Shown piece after piece: positions 26,016 through 37,540 of a DNA stretch of 56,266 nt; positions within the stretch are counted from its first letter, which is position 1, and each line of letters opens with the position of its first letter. Source of the stretch: Microbacterium paulum (GTDB lineage Bacteria; Actinomycetota; Actinomycetes; Actinomycetales; Microbacteriaceae); the NCBI RefSeq assembly GCF_015707995.1, contig NZ_JAAGRY010000013.1, positions 1-56,266 on the forward strand, in the 5' to 3' direction. A model generated the notes under the pieces. It was not told the DNA's origin, did not search any database, and saw only the letters and a list, made by a program, of their open reading frames with translations. The position numbers and the translations under genes are program-made.

Positions 26016-26918
26016 ATGCCCGACCCCCAGAACCCCCGCGTCGCGGTCTACCTCGACTTCGACAACATCGTGATGAGCTGGTACGACCGTGTGCACGGTC
26101 GTAACTCCTACTCCGCCGACCGGCAGAAGATCATCGCCAACCCCGATGCGCCCGAGATCGCGCAGAAGCTCAAAGACGCCACGATCGACGTGGGCGCGAT
26201 CATCGACTACGCGGCCTCGTTCGGCACGCTCGTGCTCACGCGCGCCTACGCCGACTGGTCATCGCCGGTGAACGCCTTCTACCGCTCGCAACTGGTCGCG
26301 CGCGCCGTCGACCTCGTGCAGCTGTTCCCCGCCGCGGCCTACGCCAAGAACGGCGCCGACATCCGCCTCGCCGTCGACACCGTCGAAGACATGTTCCGCC
26401 TGCCCGATCTGACGCACGTCGTGATCGTCGCGGGCGACAGCGACTACGTGCCTCTCGCGCAGCGCTGCAAGCGTCTCGGCCGGTTCGTCGTGGGCGTCGG
26501 AGTGGCCGGCTCGACCGCCAAGTCGCTCGCCGCGGCGTGCGACCAGTTCGACTCGTACGACTCGCTGCCGGGGGTCGTACCGCCCGCCGCGGCACAGAAG
26601 AAGACGGATGCCACGGCCACCGTGACCACGACCGGCTCGCGCCGCCGCAAGAAGTCCGACGAGCCGCACCCGGCCCCCGAGGCCGAGCTGCTGCGCCGTG
26701 CGCTGATCCTCGAGCGGGAGCGCACCGACGACGAGTGGGTGCACCTGTCGGCGGTGAAGAACCTGCTCAAGCGCATGGACCCGTCGTTCAGCGAGAAGGC
26801 GCTCGGGCACCGCTCCTTCTCGGATTTCGTGAAAGCCCACCCCGACGTCGCCGACATCGATGAGTCGACGAACATCGTGCGCGTGCGTCTGCACACAGCG
26901 GAGCGCGCCCGAAGCTGA
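26016..26918 (+). CDS. NYN-domain protein with C-terminal OST-HTH/LOTUS-like domain (putative RNase)
   Basis: A 300-aa protein. The N-terminal NYN (PIN-like) domain shows acidic residues in VYLDFDNIV, RLAVDTVEDM and VAGDSDYVPLAQRC, which would form the metal site of a ribonuclease. A basic, low-complexity linker (SRRRKKSDEP) follows. Residues about 215-295 (EWVHLSAVKNLLKRMDPSFS, GHRSFSDFVKAHPD) match the OST-HTH/LOTUS winged helix that binds RNA. It probably cleaves or binds RNA in the cytoplasm; the target is unknown. It is translated right after the oxidoreductase gene. Confidence 0.85.
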   Translation: MPDPQNPRVAVYLDFDNIVMSWYDRVHGRNSYSADRQKIIANPDAPEIAQKLKDATIDVGAIIDYAASFGTLVLTRAYADWSSPVNAFYRSQLVARAVDLVQLFPAAAYAKNGADIRLAVDTVEDMFRLPDLTHVVIVAGDSDYVPLAQRCKRLGRFVVGVGVAGSTAKSLAAACDQFDSYDSLPGVVPPAAAQKKTDATATVTTTGSRRRKKSDEPHPAPEAELLRRALILERERTDDEWVHLSAVKNLLKRMDPSFSEKALGHRSFSDFVKAHPDVADIDESTNIVRVRLHTAERARS

Positions 26919-26960
26919 TTTCCCGTGCAGTGATGCACATCTCGTGTGCAGAACTGGCCC

Positions 26961-26989
26961 TTGTACCTGAACCGCCTCTCAGGTAGCGT
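26961..26989 (+). promoter_or_regulatory. Promoter TTGTAC-17-TAGCGT of the MHS transporter gene
   Basis: A -35-like TTGTAC (26961-26966) and a -10-like TAGCGT (26984-26989) are separated by 17 bases. The leader contains a CGGCACC/GGTGCCG stem (26997-27015) and AAGGAGG before ATG 27044, so this gene uses a normal led transcript. GTGCA-N4-TGCAC at 26925-26938 could be a regulator site. Confidence 0.5.
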
Positions 26990-27043
26990 CGCTGACCGGC
27001 ACCTCATCGGTGCCGTCCGCGCTCTACAAGGAGGTATCAGCGC

Positions 27044-28426
27044 ATGGCTGACGTCACGTCCCCCGACGCGCCGGCGAAGACATCGGGTCTTCGCAAGGTC
27101 GTCACCGCATCGATGGCGGGAACCATCGTCGAATGGTACGAGTTCTTCCTCTACGCCACCGCCGCGACCCTTGTCTTCGGCTCGCTCATGTTCCCGCCGT
27201 CCGACGACCCCTACGCCGGCATCATCGCCGCGTTCATCACCTACGCGGTCGGGTTCGTCGCCCGCCCCCTCGGCGGCATCGTCTTCGGCCACTTCGGCGA
27301 CAAGTACGGCCGCAAGAAGCTGCTCCAGGTCGCCATCATCCTCGTCGGTGTCGCGACGTTCCTGATGGGCTGCCTGCCGACCTTCCAGCAGGTGGGCTAC
27401 CTCGCCCCGATCCTCCTCGTGCTGCTGCGCTTCGCGCAGGGCTTCGCCGTCGGCGGCGAGTGGGGCGGCGGCGTACTGCTGGTCGCCGAGCACTCCCCCG
27501 ACAAGAGCCGCGGGTTCTGGTCGTCGTTCCCCCAGGCGGCGGTGCCGATCGGAAACCTCATCGCGACGATCGTGCTGCTCGTGCTCAGCCGCACCCTCTC
27601 GAACGACGACTTCCTCGCGTGGGGCTGGCGCGTCGCGTTCTGGCTGTCGGTCGTGATCGTCGCGGTCGGCTACTACATCCGCACCAAGATCACCGATGCG
27701 CCGATCTTCCTCGAGGTGCAGAAAGAGGTCGAGGCCAAAGACGAGGTCAGCTATGGCGTGTTCGAGGTGCTCAAGCGCTACCCCCGCGGCATCCTCACCG
27801 CGATGGGCCTGCGCTTCGCCGAGAACATCATGTACTACCTCGTGGTGACGTTCTCGATCGTGTACCTGCAGAAATACCTCGAGATGAACACCGGCGAGGT
27901 GCTCGGCATGATCGCCATCGCGCACGTCGTGCACATGATCGTGATCCCCCTCGTCGGGCGCCTCAGCGACCGCATCGGGCGCAAGCCCGTCTACGGCGTC
28001 GGAGCGATCGCCGCCGCCGCATGGGGCTTCGTGGCCTTCCCCATGTTCAACACGAAAGACCCCGTCATCATCGTGCTCGCGATCTGCCTGGGCCTCGTCA
28101 TCCACTCGTTCATGTACGCGCCGCAGCCGGCGATCATGTCGGAGATGTTCCCGACCCGCATGCGCTACTCGGGCGTCTCGTTCGGCTACCAGGTCACGTC
28201 GATCATCGCGGGCTCGCTCGCCCCGATCATCGCCACCACGATCCTGTCCGAGACAGGATCCTGGGTTGGCATCGCGGTCTACCTTCTGATCGCCGCCGCG
28301 ATCACCCTCGTCGCGGTGTTCTCGATGCGCGAGACGAAGGGCATCTCGCTGCGCGAGATCGACCGTGTCGACCGCGAGCGGGTGGCCGCCGAGACGGGCG
28401 CGGTGAAGGTGCCGACGCGGCGCTGA
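27044..28426 (+). CDS. MFS transporter, metabolite:H+ symporter (MHS) family
   Basis: A 460-aa transporter with 12 predicted membrane segments. The opening TIVEWYEFFLYATAATLVFG and the loop GHFGDKYGRKKLL are typical of the MHS group (ProP, ShiA, KgtP), which imports organic acids or compatible solutes with protons. RFAQGFAVGGEWGGGVLLV and the second motif GRLSDRIGRKPVYGVG are intact. It stands alone with its own promoter, SD and a strong terminator. The substrate could be a dicarboxylate, shikimate-like acid or betaine. Confidence 0.92.
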   Translation: MADVTSPDAPAKTSGLRKVVTASMAGTIVEWYEFFLYATAATLVFGSLMFPPSDDPYAGIIAAFITYAVGFVARPLGGIVFGHFGDKYGRKKLLQVAIILVGVATFLMGCLPTFQQVGYLAPILLVLLRFAQGFAVGGEWGGGVLLVAEHSPDKSRGFWSSFPQAAVPIGNLIATIVLLVLSRTLSNDDFLAWGWRVAFWLSVVIVAVGYYIRTKITDAPIFLEVQKEVEAKDEVSYGVFEVLKRYPRGILTAMGLRFAENIMYYLVVTFSIVYLQKYLEMNTGEVLGMIAIAHVVHMIVIPLVGRLSDRIGRKPVYGVGAIAAAAWGFVAFPMFNTKDPVIIVLAICLGLVIHSFMYAPQPAIMSEMFPTRMRYSGVSFGYQVTSIIAGSLAPIIATTILSETGSWVGIAVYLLIAAAITLVAVFSMRETKGISLREIDRVDRERVAAETGAVKVPTRR

Positions 28427-28444
28427 CACAGCAGTGTTCGCAGA

Positions 28445-28480
28445 GCGAGGGATGGATGCCACCTGGCATCCATCCCTCGC
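28445..28480. terminator. Perfect 16-bp terminator hairpin
   Basis: GCGAGGGATGGATGCC (28445-28460) and its exact complement (28465-28480) with a four-base loop lie between the convergent MHS and DoxX genes. The stem contains the recurrent GGATGCC motif. Probably bidirectional; no T-tract on the plus strand. Confidence 0.8.
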
Positions 28481-28502
28481 CGTCGTTCGGGGCGCGAGCC
28501 GT

Positions 28503-28883
28503 TCAGTCGCGCGTCGACCAGAGCGCCCAGGCGACGAGGACCGGCTGGAAGAAGAGGCGCGCGATGCGCGCGCGGTCGCTGTCGAGCCCGAACGCCGCTC
28601 GCTGCCCGGCGGCCTGCGCGATGTTGCCCGGGAAGACCGCGACGAAGAACGCCGCGAGGATGGCGCCGATGCGCCGTCGCTCCTTCGGCAGCACCACGAG
28701 CGCCGCGCCCAGCATGATCTCGACCGCGCCCGACGCCATGACGACGCCGTCCTTGTCGATCGGCAGCACGTCGGTGACGAACTCGGGCACCTGGGCCTGG
28801 AAGTCCTTGCGCGCCCAGAACAGGTGGCTGAGCCCGGCGAACACCATTCCGCCGGCCAGCAGCCAGCGCGCGAACGTCTTCAT
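28503..28883 (-). CDS. DoxX-like small membrane protein (copy 1)
   Basis: A 126-aa protein with four predicted membrane helices (RWLLAGGMVFAGLSHLFW, ASGAVEIMLGAALVVL, AILAAFFVAVFPGNIAQ, LFFQPVLVAWALW), as in the DoxX/DUF6326-like family of small oxidoreductase-associated membrane proteins. The start is ATG 28883, seven bases after a CAGGAT -10 box; the longer frame upstream has no support. A clear paralogue lies at 31545-31937, with nearly identical DNA at the 3' ends. The function is unknown. Confidence 0.82.
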   Translation of the reverse strand: MKTFARWLLAGGMVFAGLSHLFWARKDFQAQVPEFVTDVLPIDKDGVVMASGAVEIMLGAALVVLPKERRRIGAILAAFFVAVFPGNIAQAAGQRAAFGLDSDRARIARLFFQPVLVAWALWSTRD

Positions 28884-29045
28884 AGGCGCCATCCTGCCGC
28901 GCGGCGACGCCGCCCGCGCCCCCTTGACACGCGCGCCTCGCGGCGGGCTGGCAGGCACCCGCCGTTCCGAGTGGCGCCCCGGGCACCCCTCTCTACGATT
29001 CGACCCGTGCCGGGGTGCCGCCCGGGCGGCGCCGGGACCGCCCGG

Positions 29046-29051
29046 TAGGCT
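29046..29051 (+). promoter_or_regulatory. -10 box TAGGCT of the GalT-like gene (leaderless)
   Basis: TAGGCT lies seven bases before the GTG at 29059. Confidence 0.5.
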
Positions 29052-29058
29052 GGGGCGC

Positions 29059-30402
29059 GTGAGCACCGGTGCAGCATCCCCGATCCGCCGCCTGCCCGAC
29101 GGCACGGTGAAGCAGGTCGGCCCGCTCACGGGGACGCGCGTCTGGACGGTGCCCGGCCGCGCGAACCGCCCCATCGCCACCCCCCGCGAGGCGACCCGCA
29201 CGCTCGCGCCCGGCGAATCGGACCGCCTGTGCGCCTTCTGCAGCGCGCGCTACCTCGAGACGACCCCCGAGAAGACGCGCCTCGTCGGCGCCGATCACCT
29301 CGAACTGCGTCACGTGCCCGCCGCCGAACTGTTCGACACCGTCGCCGAGTTCCGGCGTTTCGGCAATCTGTTCGAGATCGTGTCCGCGGAGTACTGGCGC
29401 GAGAACCATGGGTTCCGTCAGCCGTCGTGGGTCGTCGAATGGGCGCAGGAGTACCTCTCGACGCCCGAGGGCAAGGCGCACATCGAGACGCTCGCGGCGA
29501 TCCGTGCCGCGGCCACGGACGACGACGTCTCCCTCGAAGAGGCGGCGCTCGACCTGCTCGGAGGGTCGCACGATGTGATCGTCGCCCGCCGGCACGTCGT
29601 CGACGGCGCCACGACCGACGACGAGCTCGCCTCGGCGGGAACGCTGACCCCCGACGAACACGCCGCGTACATCGCGTTCACGGTGCGCTCCCTCGCCGAG
29701 ATCCAGGCCGCCCAGCCGAACGCGGCATACGTCGCAGTGTTCCAGAACTGGCTGCGCCCGGCCGGGGCGTCGTTCGAGCACCTGCACAAGCAGCTGGTCG
29801 CGATCGACGAGCACGGCCCGCAGGTCGATCACGAGCTGCGTCTGCTCTCGCACGAACGCGACCTGTACCAGCGCGAGATCGCGGATCTCGCCGTGTCTGA
29901 GCGACTGCTGGTCGCGGCGACCGACGGCGCCGTGGCGTTCGCCGGCATCGGCCACCGCTACCCCGCGTTCGAGGTGTACTCGACCTCCGAGGCGAACCTG
30001 CCGCAGGCGCACACGGATGCCGGGGTGCGCGCCGTCTCCGACCTGCTGCACGCCCTGCATGCCGCGACGGGCCCCCTCGTCCCGACGAACGAGGAATGGC
30101 ACTATCGGCCCCCGGGCGCCCCGTGGCCGATGCCGTGGCGCGTCGTGCTGAAGTGGCGCATCTCGAATCCGGCGGGGTTCGAGGGCGGCACGAAGATCCA
30201 CGTCAACACGATCGACCCGTGGGAGCTGCGCCGCCGCGCGGTCAAGCGGCTGACCCAGCTGCGCGCGGCGGGTCTCATCGCCCCCGGCATCCGCATCGGC
30301 GACGAGTGCGTGCCCGCCGACGCTCGCCTCCGCTATGCGGAGTCGGCGTGGGACGAGGATGCCGCGGCCGACGGCGCGTCCGCGCGCCCGGGCAGCCGGT
30401 GA
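29059..30402 (+). CDS. GalT-like/HIT-superfamily protein (DUF4921-type)
   Basis: A 447-aa protein resembling galactose-1-phosphate uridylyltransferases. LCAFCSARYLETTPEK near residue 57 contains a CxxC that may bind zinc, and GASFEHLHKQLVAI carries the His-x-His of the HIT/GalT active site. VFQNWLRPAG precedes it as in GalT. The family is conserved in actinobacteria without a firmly assigned substrate; a nucleotidyl transfer or hydrolysis reaction is likely. The start GTG 29059 fits a leaderless transcript. The stop overlaps the next gene as GTGA. Confidence 0.75.
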   Translation: MSTGAASPIRRLPDGTVKQVGPLTGTRVWTVPGRANRPIATPREATRTLAPGESDRLCAFCSARYLETTPEKTRLVGADHLELRHVPAAELFDTVAEFRRFGNLFEIVSAEYWRENHGFRQPSWVVEWAQEYLSTPEGKAHIETLAAIRAAATDDDVSLEEAALDLLGGSHDVIVARRHVVDGATTDDELASAGTLTPDEHAAYIAFTVRSLAEIQAAQPNAAYVAVFQNWLRPAGASFEHLHKQLVAIDEHGPQVDHELRLLSHERDLYQREIADLAVSERLLVAATDGAVAFAGIGHRYPAFEVYSTSEANLPQAHTDAGVRAVSDLLHALHAATGPLVPTNEEWHYRPPGAPWPMPWRVVLKWRISNPAGFEGGTKIHVNTIDPWELRRRAVKRLTQLRAAGLIAPGIRIGDECVPADARLRYAESAWDEDAAADGASARPGSR

Positions 30403-31520
30403 GCTTCCCGTTCGACGCGCTGCGGCGCACACCGGACGTCGAGGGGCCGGGCCTTGTCGCGGTCGATGCCGCCGACCGGCTGATCTTGGACGAGTCAGCT
30501 TCGGCACGAGGCCGTTGCGGCGACGGTGAGCTCGTCGCGATCGGCGACTCCTACGGTGCGCTCGCCCTGGCCAGCGCGTGGGACGGCGGCCTCGGCGTGC
30601 GGGTGCATCAGGACGCCCTGAGCGGTGAGCGGGCGATCGTGGCGAACGCGGCACGGGTCGGACTGTCGGACCGGATCGCCGTGCACGAGACTCTGGGCGG
30701 CGCGACGGTGCGGGGCGCTCGCGTCGTGCTGCTGCGCCTGCCGCGCTCTCTCGACGCGCTCCGCGACATCGCGGGGCTCATCGCCGCACACGCCGCCCCC
30801 GACGTCGTCGTCTACGCCGGCGGCCGCATCAAGCACATGAGCATCGCGATGACCGCCGTGCTCGGCGAATTTTTCACGCGCGTGGATGTCACCCACGCCC
30901 GGCAGAAGTCGCGAGTCCTCGTCGCGAGCGGCCCGCACGACGGCCGCGATCCGCAGGCGGACGCCGCGCACGTGGACGGCGTCGACGTGCGCGGCTTCGC
31001 GGGCACGTTCGGCGGCGCGCGGCTCGACGCCGGCACACGGCTCCTGCTCGCGCAGCTGCCCGAAAGGCTTCCGGGCGGCAGCGTCGGCGATCCGTGGCTC
31101 GACCTCGCGTGCGGCAACGGTGTGATCGGCGCCTGGCTCGCACGGCGTCATCCCGAAGCGCACGTGTGGTCGTGCGATCAGTCCGCCGTCGCGGCCCTGT
31201 CGGCGCGAGCGACCATGACGGCGACCGGCGTCGCGGACCGGGTGCACGTCGTGCGCGCCGACGCGCTCGAGGGACGGGCGGATGCCTCGGCATCCCTCAT
31301 CACGCTCAATCCCCCGTTCCACTCCGGCGCCGCCGTCACGGGCCGCATCGCCCCGCACCTGTTCGCGGACGCCGCCCGCGTGCTGCGTCCGGTTGGTGAA
31401 CTGTGGTGCGTCTGGAACTCACCGCTCGGCTATCGCGGCGCGCTCGAACGCCTCGTCGGACCGACCCGCCAGGTGGCCCGCGACCCGCGGTTCACGGTCA
31501 CCGTCTCGACGCGGCGCTGA
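30399..31520 (+). CDS. RlmG/RsmC-like class I methyltransferase
   Basis: A 373-aa protein with two related halves, as in RsmC and RlmG. The N-terminal half is a degenerate methyltransferase fold, and the C-terminal half holds the SAM site (WLDLACGNGVIGAWLA) and the catalytic LNPPFHSG. NPPF is typical of enzymes methylating exocyclic amino groups, such as guanine N2 in rRNA. Which rRNA position it modifies cannot be told. Translation is coupled to the GalT-like gene by GTGA. Confidence 0.85.
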   Translation: MSFPFDALRRTPDVEGPGLVAVDAADRLILDESASARGRCGDGELVAIGDSYGALALASAWDGGLGVRVHQDALSGERAIVANAARVGLSDRIAVHETLGGATVRGARVVLLRLPRSLDALRDIAGLIAAHAAPDVVVYAGGRIKHMSIAMTAVLGEFFTRVDVTHARQKSRVLVASGPHDGRDPQADAAHVDGVDVRGFAGTFGGARLDAGTRLLLAQLPERLPGGSVGDPWLDLACGNGVIGAWLARRHPEAHVWSCDQSAVAALSARATMTATGVADRVHVVRADALEGRADASASLITLNPPFHSGAAVTGRIAPHLFADAARVLRPVGELWCVWNSPLGYRGALERLVGPTRQVARDPRFTVTVSTRR

Positions 31521-31544
31521 CGGGTGCGCTGACGGGCGCGCGGG

Positions 31545-31937
31545 TCACCGCTCGCGCGTCGACCAGAGCGCCCACGCGACGAGCACCGGTTGCAGGAACA
31601 GTCGCCCGAAGCGGCGCGCGTCGGTGTCGAGGCCGGGGGCGGAGGCCCCGGTGCGCCACTGGTGCACGTTGCCGGGGAAGACCGCGACGAAGAACGCCGC
31701 GACGGCGGCGCCGATCCGCCCGCGCTCGCGGGGCAGGGCGACGAGGGCCGCCGCGAGGACGATCTCGACGACGCCCGAGACGACGACGACCGTGTCCTTG
31801 TCGGTGCGCAGCAGGCGCGTCGCCCAGTCCGGGACGACGATCCGGAAGCCCCGGCGGAGCGTCGCCAGATGGGCGACGCCTGCAGCGGCGAGGAGAGCGG
31901 CGAGCGCCCAGCGGGTCAGCGTGCGGAGAGTGCGCAC
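31545..31937 (-). CDS. DoxX-like small membrane protein (copy 2)
   Basis: A 130-aa, four-helix membrane protein paralogous to the one at 28503-28883: shared GAAVAAFFVAVFPGN-like and LFLQPVLVAWALWSTR blocks. The GTG start at 31937 lies three bases after the MarR stop, so it is the second gene of a marR-doxX operon, whereas copy 1 stands alone. It may be involved in redox or stress tolerance under MarR control (inference). Confidence 0.82.
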   Translation of the reverse strand: MRTLRTLTRWALAALLAAAGVAHLATLRRGFRIVVPDWATRLLRTDKDTVVVVSGVVEIVLAAALVALPRERGRIGAAVAAFFVAVFPGNVHQWRTGASAPGLDTDARRFGRLFLQPVLVAWALWSTRER

Positions 31938-31940
31938 GGG

Positions 31941-32387
31941 TCAGACGATCCCGGCACGGATTCCGTCGAGCGAGGCGGCCACGTTCGGCAGACGCTGGGC
32001 GAGTGCCCCGTCGAGTTCGAAGAGGCGGTCGCGGGCGGCCTGCAGCACGTGCGCACCCTTCGGCGTGACGTGCAGGTCGCTCGCGGCTCCTGCATGCGCC
32101 GTGGCATCCTCGACGAGCCCCTCGTCGACGAGGGTGCGCACGGCCGTGTGCGCCGACTGCACCGTGATGTGCGAGCGACGGGCGAGCTCTGAGAACGAGA
32201 TGCCGGGCTCTGCATAGATGTGCCCGAGCAGGCCGAACTTGCGGGTCGTGATGCCGAGGTCTTTCAGGATCGCCGACAGCTGGCCCTCCCACATCGCCGA
32301 GACCGCGAGCAGCGCGATCACGGGGCTGAAGCGGGGGGCGTCCTGGCTGCGGAGGGGTTCCTGATTCCGCAGGGCTTCCTGATTCAT
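31941..32387 (-). CDS. MarR-family transcriptional regulator
   Basis: A 148-aa winged-helix protein. The helix-turn-helix is at SFSELARRSHITVQSAHTAV and the wing at LVEDATAHAGAASDLHVTPKG, with flanking dimerisation helices of MarR type. I chose ATG 32387 because TAGCAT lies six bases before it; an ATG at 32393 is the alternative. It probably controls its own operon with the DoxX-like gene and responds to a small aromatic or oxidant; neither is shown by the sequence. Confidence 0.88.
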   Translation of the reverse strand: MNQEALRNQEPLRSQDAPRFSPVIALLAVSAMWEGQLSAILKDLGITTRKFGLLGHIYAEPGISFSELARRSHITVQSAHTAVRTLVDEGLVEDATAHAGAASDLHVTPKGAHVLQAARDRLFELDGALAQRLPNVAASLDGIRAGIV

Positions 32388-32393
32388 AGGCAC

Positions 32394-32399
32394 ATGCTA
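32394..32399 (-). promoter_or_regulatory. -10 box TAGCAT of marR-doxX (leaderless)
   Basis: TAGCAT on the minus strand precedes ATG 32387 by six bases. The gap 32400-32493 upstream shows nothing else clear. Confidence 0.45.
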
Positions 32400-32493
32400 T
32401 CGAGGGGGCGCCGAGCGGAGTGGAGCGCCGTACCGTGATTGCACTCCGGCGGACGGCCGGGCACGGCGCCCCGCGTCAGTGACTGCGGCCTGC

Positions 32494-32958
32494 TCAGCGG
32501 GTCCCGCCGGGAGGGCCGATGAGAAGGAGCACGGCGTACAGGGCCACCACCACGACGAGAAGTCCCCCGAACAGCACCCATGGGTGGCGCAGGAACCAGG
32601 CGAGCGGCCGGTCGTACCAGCGTGCATCCGGCGCCGAGGCATCCGGCGATGTCCGCCACTCCCCGTCGAGCAGTCCGCGCCGGTGTGCCCAGCGCTCGGC
32701 GGGGACCGTCGCGTAGGGCACGATCGCGCTGAGGAGGGCGAGCACGGTGGCGCCGACGCGCCACCGGTTGTTGAGCGCGACGAGCACGACGGTGGCGCCG
32801 TACGAGAGGAAGACGAACCCGTGGATGCCGCCGCCGATCGTGACGGCGGGCGCCCAGCCGGTCGCGGCGCGGACGATGAGGCCGGCGATCAGGAGGGTCC
32901 ACGAGACGACCTCGGCGACCGCGAGCGCGCGGAAGAGCGTGACGGGGGAACGGAACAT
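32494..32958 (-). CDS. DUF3817-family membrane protein
   Basis: A 154-aa protein with four predicted membrane helices and the DUF3817 pattern (FRALAVAEVVSWTLLIAGLI, HGFVFLSYG). Helix 4, at the C-terminus, follows a hydrophilic loop. DUF3817 proteins are widespread in actinobacteria with no assigned activity. ATG 32958 follows TAGACT by six bases (leaderless). It is divergent from the VOC gene. Confidence 0.85.
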   Translation of the reverse strand: MFRSPVTLFRALAVAEVVSWTLLIAGLIVRAATGWAPAVTIGGGIHGFVFLSYGATVVLVALNNRWRVGATVLALLSAIVPYATVPAERWAHRRGLLDGEWRTSPDASAPDARWYDRPLAWFLRHPWVLFGGLLVVVVALYAVLLLIGPPGGTR

Positions 32959-32964
32959 GCCTTC

Positions 32965-32970
32965 AGTCTA
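32965..32970 (-). promoter_or_regulatory. -10 box TAGACT of the DUF3817 gene (leaderless)
   Basis: On the minus strand TAGACT is followed by six bases and ATG 32958. Confidence 0.45.
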
Positions 32971-33049
32971 TCTGAAGCTATCCGGGTTCCGAGTGCTGCG
33001 TTGTCGGAGCCTCGACATATCGTTGCCGCACGAGCGAAAGGCGGATGCG

Positions 33050-33421
33050 ATGGATTGGAAGATCGAGCTCATCTTCGTCCCGGTCAGCGATGTCGACCGG
33101 GCCAAGGAGTTCTACACACGGATAGGCTTCCACGCCGATCACGACTCGACGCCGTACCCCGGTCTGCGGTTCGTGCAACTCACCCCTCCCGGGTCGGCAT
33201 GCTCGATCGCGATCGGCACCGGGCTTCGCGACGACGTGCCGGCCGGGTCGCTCGACGCGATCCAGGTCGTGATCCCCGACGCCGACGCGGCGCTCGCACA
33301 GCTGCGAGAGGTCGGAGTCGAGGCGGAAGGTGTCGACGAGCAGAGCTGGGGCCGCTTCGTGACGTTCGCCCACCCCGACGGCAACACCTGGACGCTGCAG
33401 CAGCTTGTGCCGCAGGCCTGA
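33050..33421 (+). CDS. VOC-family (glyoxalase/bleomycin-resistance-like) protein
   Basis: A 123-aa single-module vicinal-oxygen-chelate protein. It starts WKIELIFVPVSDVDRAKEFY and ends FAHPDGNTWTLQQL, the family's first and last strands. The start ATG 33050 follows GAAAGGCGG and a probable -10 TATCGT at 33018-33023. Members bind metals and act as glyoxalases, dioxygenases or drug-binding proteins; the metal-ligand pattern is not clear enough to choose. The longer frame beginning upstream at 32747 is the antisense of DUF3817. Confidence 0.85.
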   Translation: MDWKIELIFVPVSDVDRAKEFYTRIGFHADHDSTPYPGLRFVQLTPPGSACSIAIGTGLRDDVPAGSLDAIQVVIPDADAALAQLREVGVEAEGVDEQSWGRFVTFAHPDGNTWTLQQLVPQA

Positions 33422-33538
33422 GTGCGCGACGGGCTGAGGAACGACCGGAGAGCCCCCGACGAACGCTCGTTGCGAGCGACTCTTCGGAGGCTGTCTCCTG
33501 GGTGTCCGGGCCGTTCTCCCGCGTGTTTCCGGGGTTTC

Positions 33539-36682
<3,144 letters not shown>

Positions 36683-36701
<19 letters not shown>

Positions 36702-37117
36702 CGTTCCAATCCGTCGCTCACACGGGCGACGTCTTCAGGCGTGCCGAAAAGTTCGAGCCGATACAAGTGCGGCACGGTGCACTTGCGGCTGATGATGTCG
36801 CCGGCGACGCAGAAGTGTTCGCCGAAGTTGGTGTTGCCCGCAGAGATGACCCCGCGGATGAGGGATCGGTGCTTCTCGTCGTTGAGAAAGCGGATCACTT
36901 GTTTGGGGACGGCGCCCTTCTCGACGCCGCGCCCCTGGCCGCCCCCGTAGGTCGGGGTGACGAGCACGAACGGCTCGTCGACCACGATCGCGGGGTCGGC
37001 CGCCAGCAACGGGATGCGCATCGCCGGCAGGCCGAGCTTCTCGATGAAGCGCGCCGTGTTGCCCGATGTGCTGGAGAAGTAGACGAGCAGCGGCGCGCTC
37101 GTGGCGACCGCGCTCAT
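36683..37117 (-). CDS. nrdI: Ribonucleotide reductase-associated flavodoxin NrdI
   Basis: A 144-aa flavodoxin-like protein that supplies superoxide for assembly of the Mn2-tyrosyl cofactor in Nrd[17 protein letters not shown] binds the FMN phosphate, VTPTYGGGQ and [12 protein letters not shown] form the flavin loops. The length is usual. It lies between nrdH (six-base gap) and nrdE (overlap). Confidence 0.95.
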
Positions 37118-37123
37118 CTCAGC

Positions 37124-37357
37124 TCACGCCAGCCGCGAGGCGAGCTCGTCGATCTTGTCGGGACGGAAGCCCGACCAGTGGTCTTCGTCGGTGACGACGA
37201 CCGGCGCCTGCAGGTAGCCGAGCGACTTCACGTGCTCGAGCGCCGCGGGGTCTTCGGAGAGGTCGAGAACCTCGTAGTCGATGCCCTTCGAGTCCAGTGC
37301 CCGGTACGTCGCGTTGCACTGCACGCACGACGGCTTCGTGTAAACCGTGATCGCCAT
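37124..37357 (-). CDS. nrdH: Glutaredoxin-like NrdH redoxin
   Basis: A 77-aa thioredoxin-fold protein with the redox motif CVQC at residues 11-14 and the NrdH signature WSGFRPDKI near the C-terminus. It is reduced by thioredoxin reductase and in turn reduces NrdE. It is the first gene of nrdHIEF. AGGA precedes the ATG by five bases. Confidence 0.95.
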   Translation of the reverse strand: MAITVYTKPSCVQCNATYRALDSKGIDYEVLDLSEDPAALEHVKSLGYLQAPVVVTDEDHWSGFRPDKIDELASRLA

Positions 37358-37440
37358 ATCGATCCTTGTCTCCCCTCAAATCTCGCCCAGTTCCCCGGGC
37401 TTCCCGCCCAGGACTCCGGCAGTCCTTCGCCGGGAGTCCA

Positions 37441-37540
37441 ATACTACATATGGGTGCCGACACTCGGAAGCACCACAAGGGGTAGTAGTTACATCCGTGT
37501 AGTTTTTCACCGCTCTCCCCAGGTACAACACATCTTGTCC
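37441..37540. promoter_or_regulatory. Possible NrdR boxes upstream of nrdH
   Basis: Two 16-base, partly palindromic sites (ATACTACATATGGGTG at 37441-37456 and ACAACACATCTTGTCC at 37525-37540) resemble degenerate NrdR boxes. The AT-richer island between them (37441-37510) is a likely promoter region. The spacing of 84 bp between centres is wider than the usual tandem arrangement, so this is tentative. Confidence 0.3.

Noticed and set aside
26925..27043. Riboswitch in the MHS leader
   Set aside because: Only one short 7-bp stem is present and no known riboswitch core can be recognised.
27133..29058. A long upstream extension of the GalT-like gene
   Set aside because: The frame runs through the MHS and DoxX genes as a shadow; the -10 box and GTG at 29059 define a better start.
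33464..33478. Terminator between the VOC and nrdF genes
   Set aside because: The stem is just 6 bp with a 3-base loop and lacks a T-tract, so it is too weak to call.
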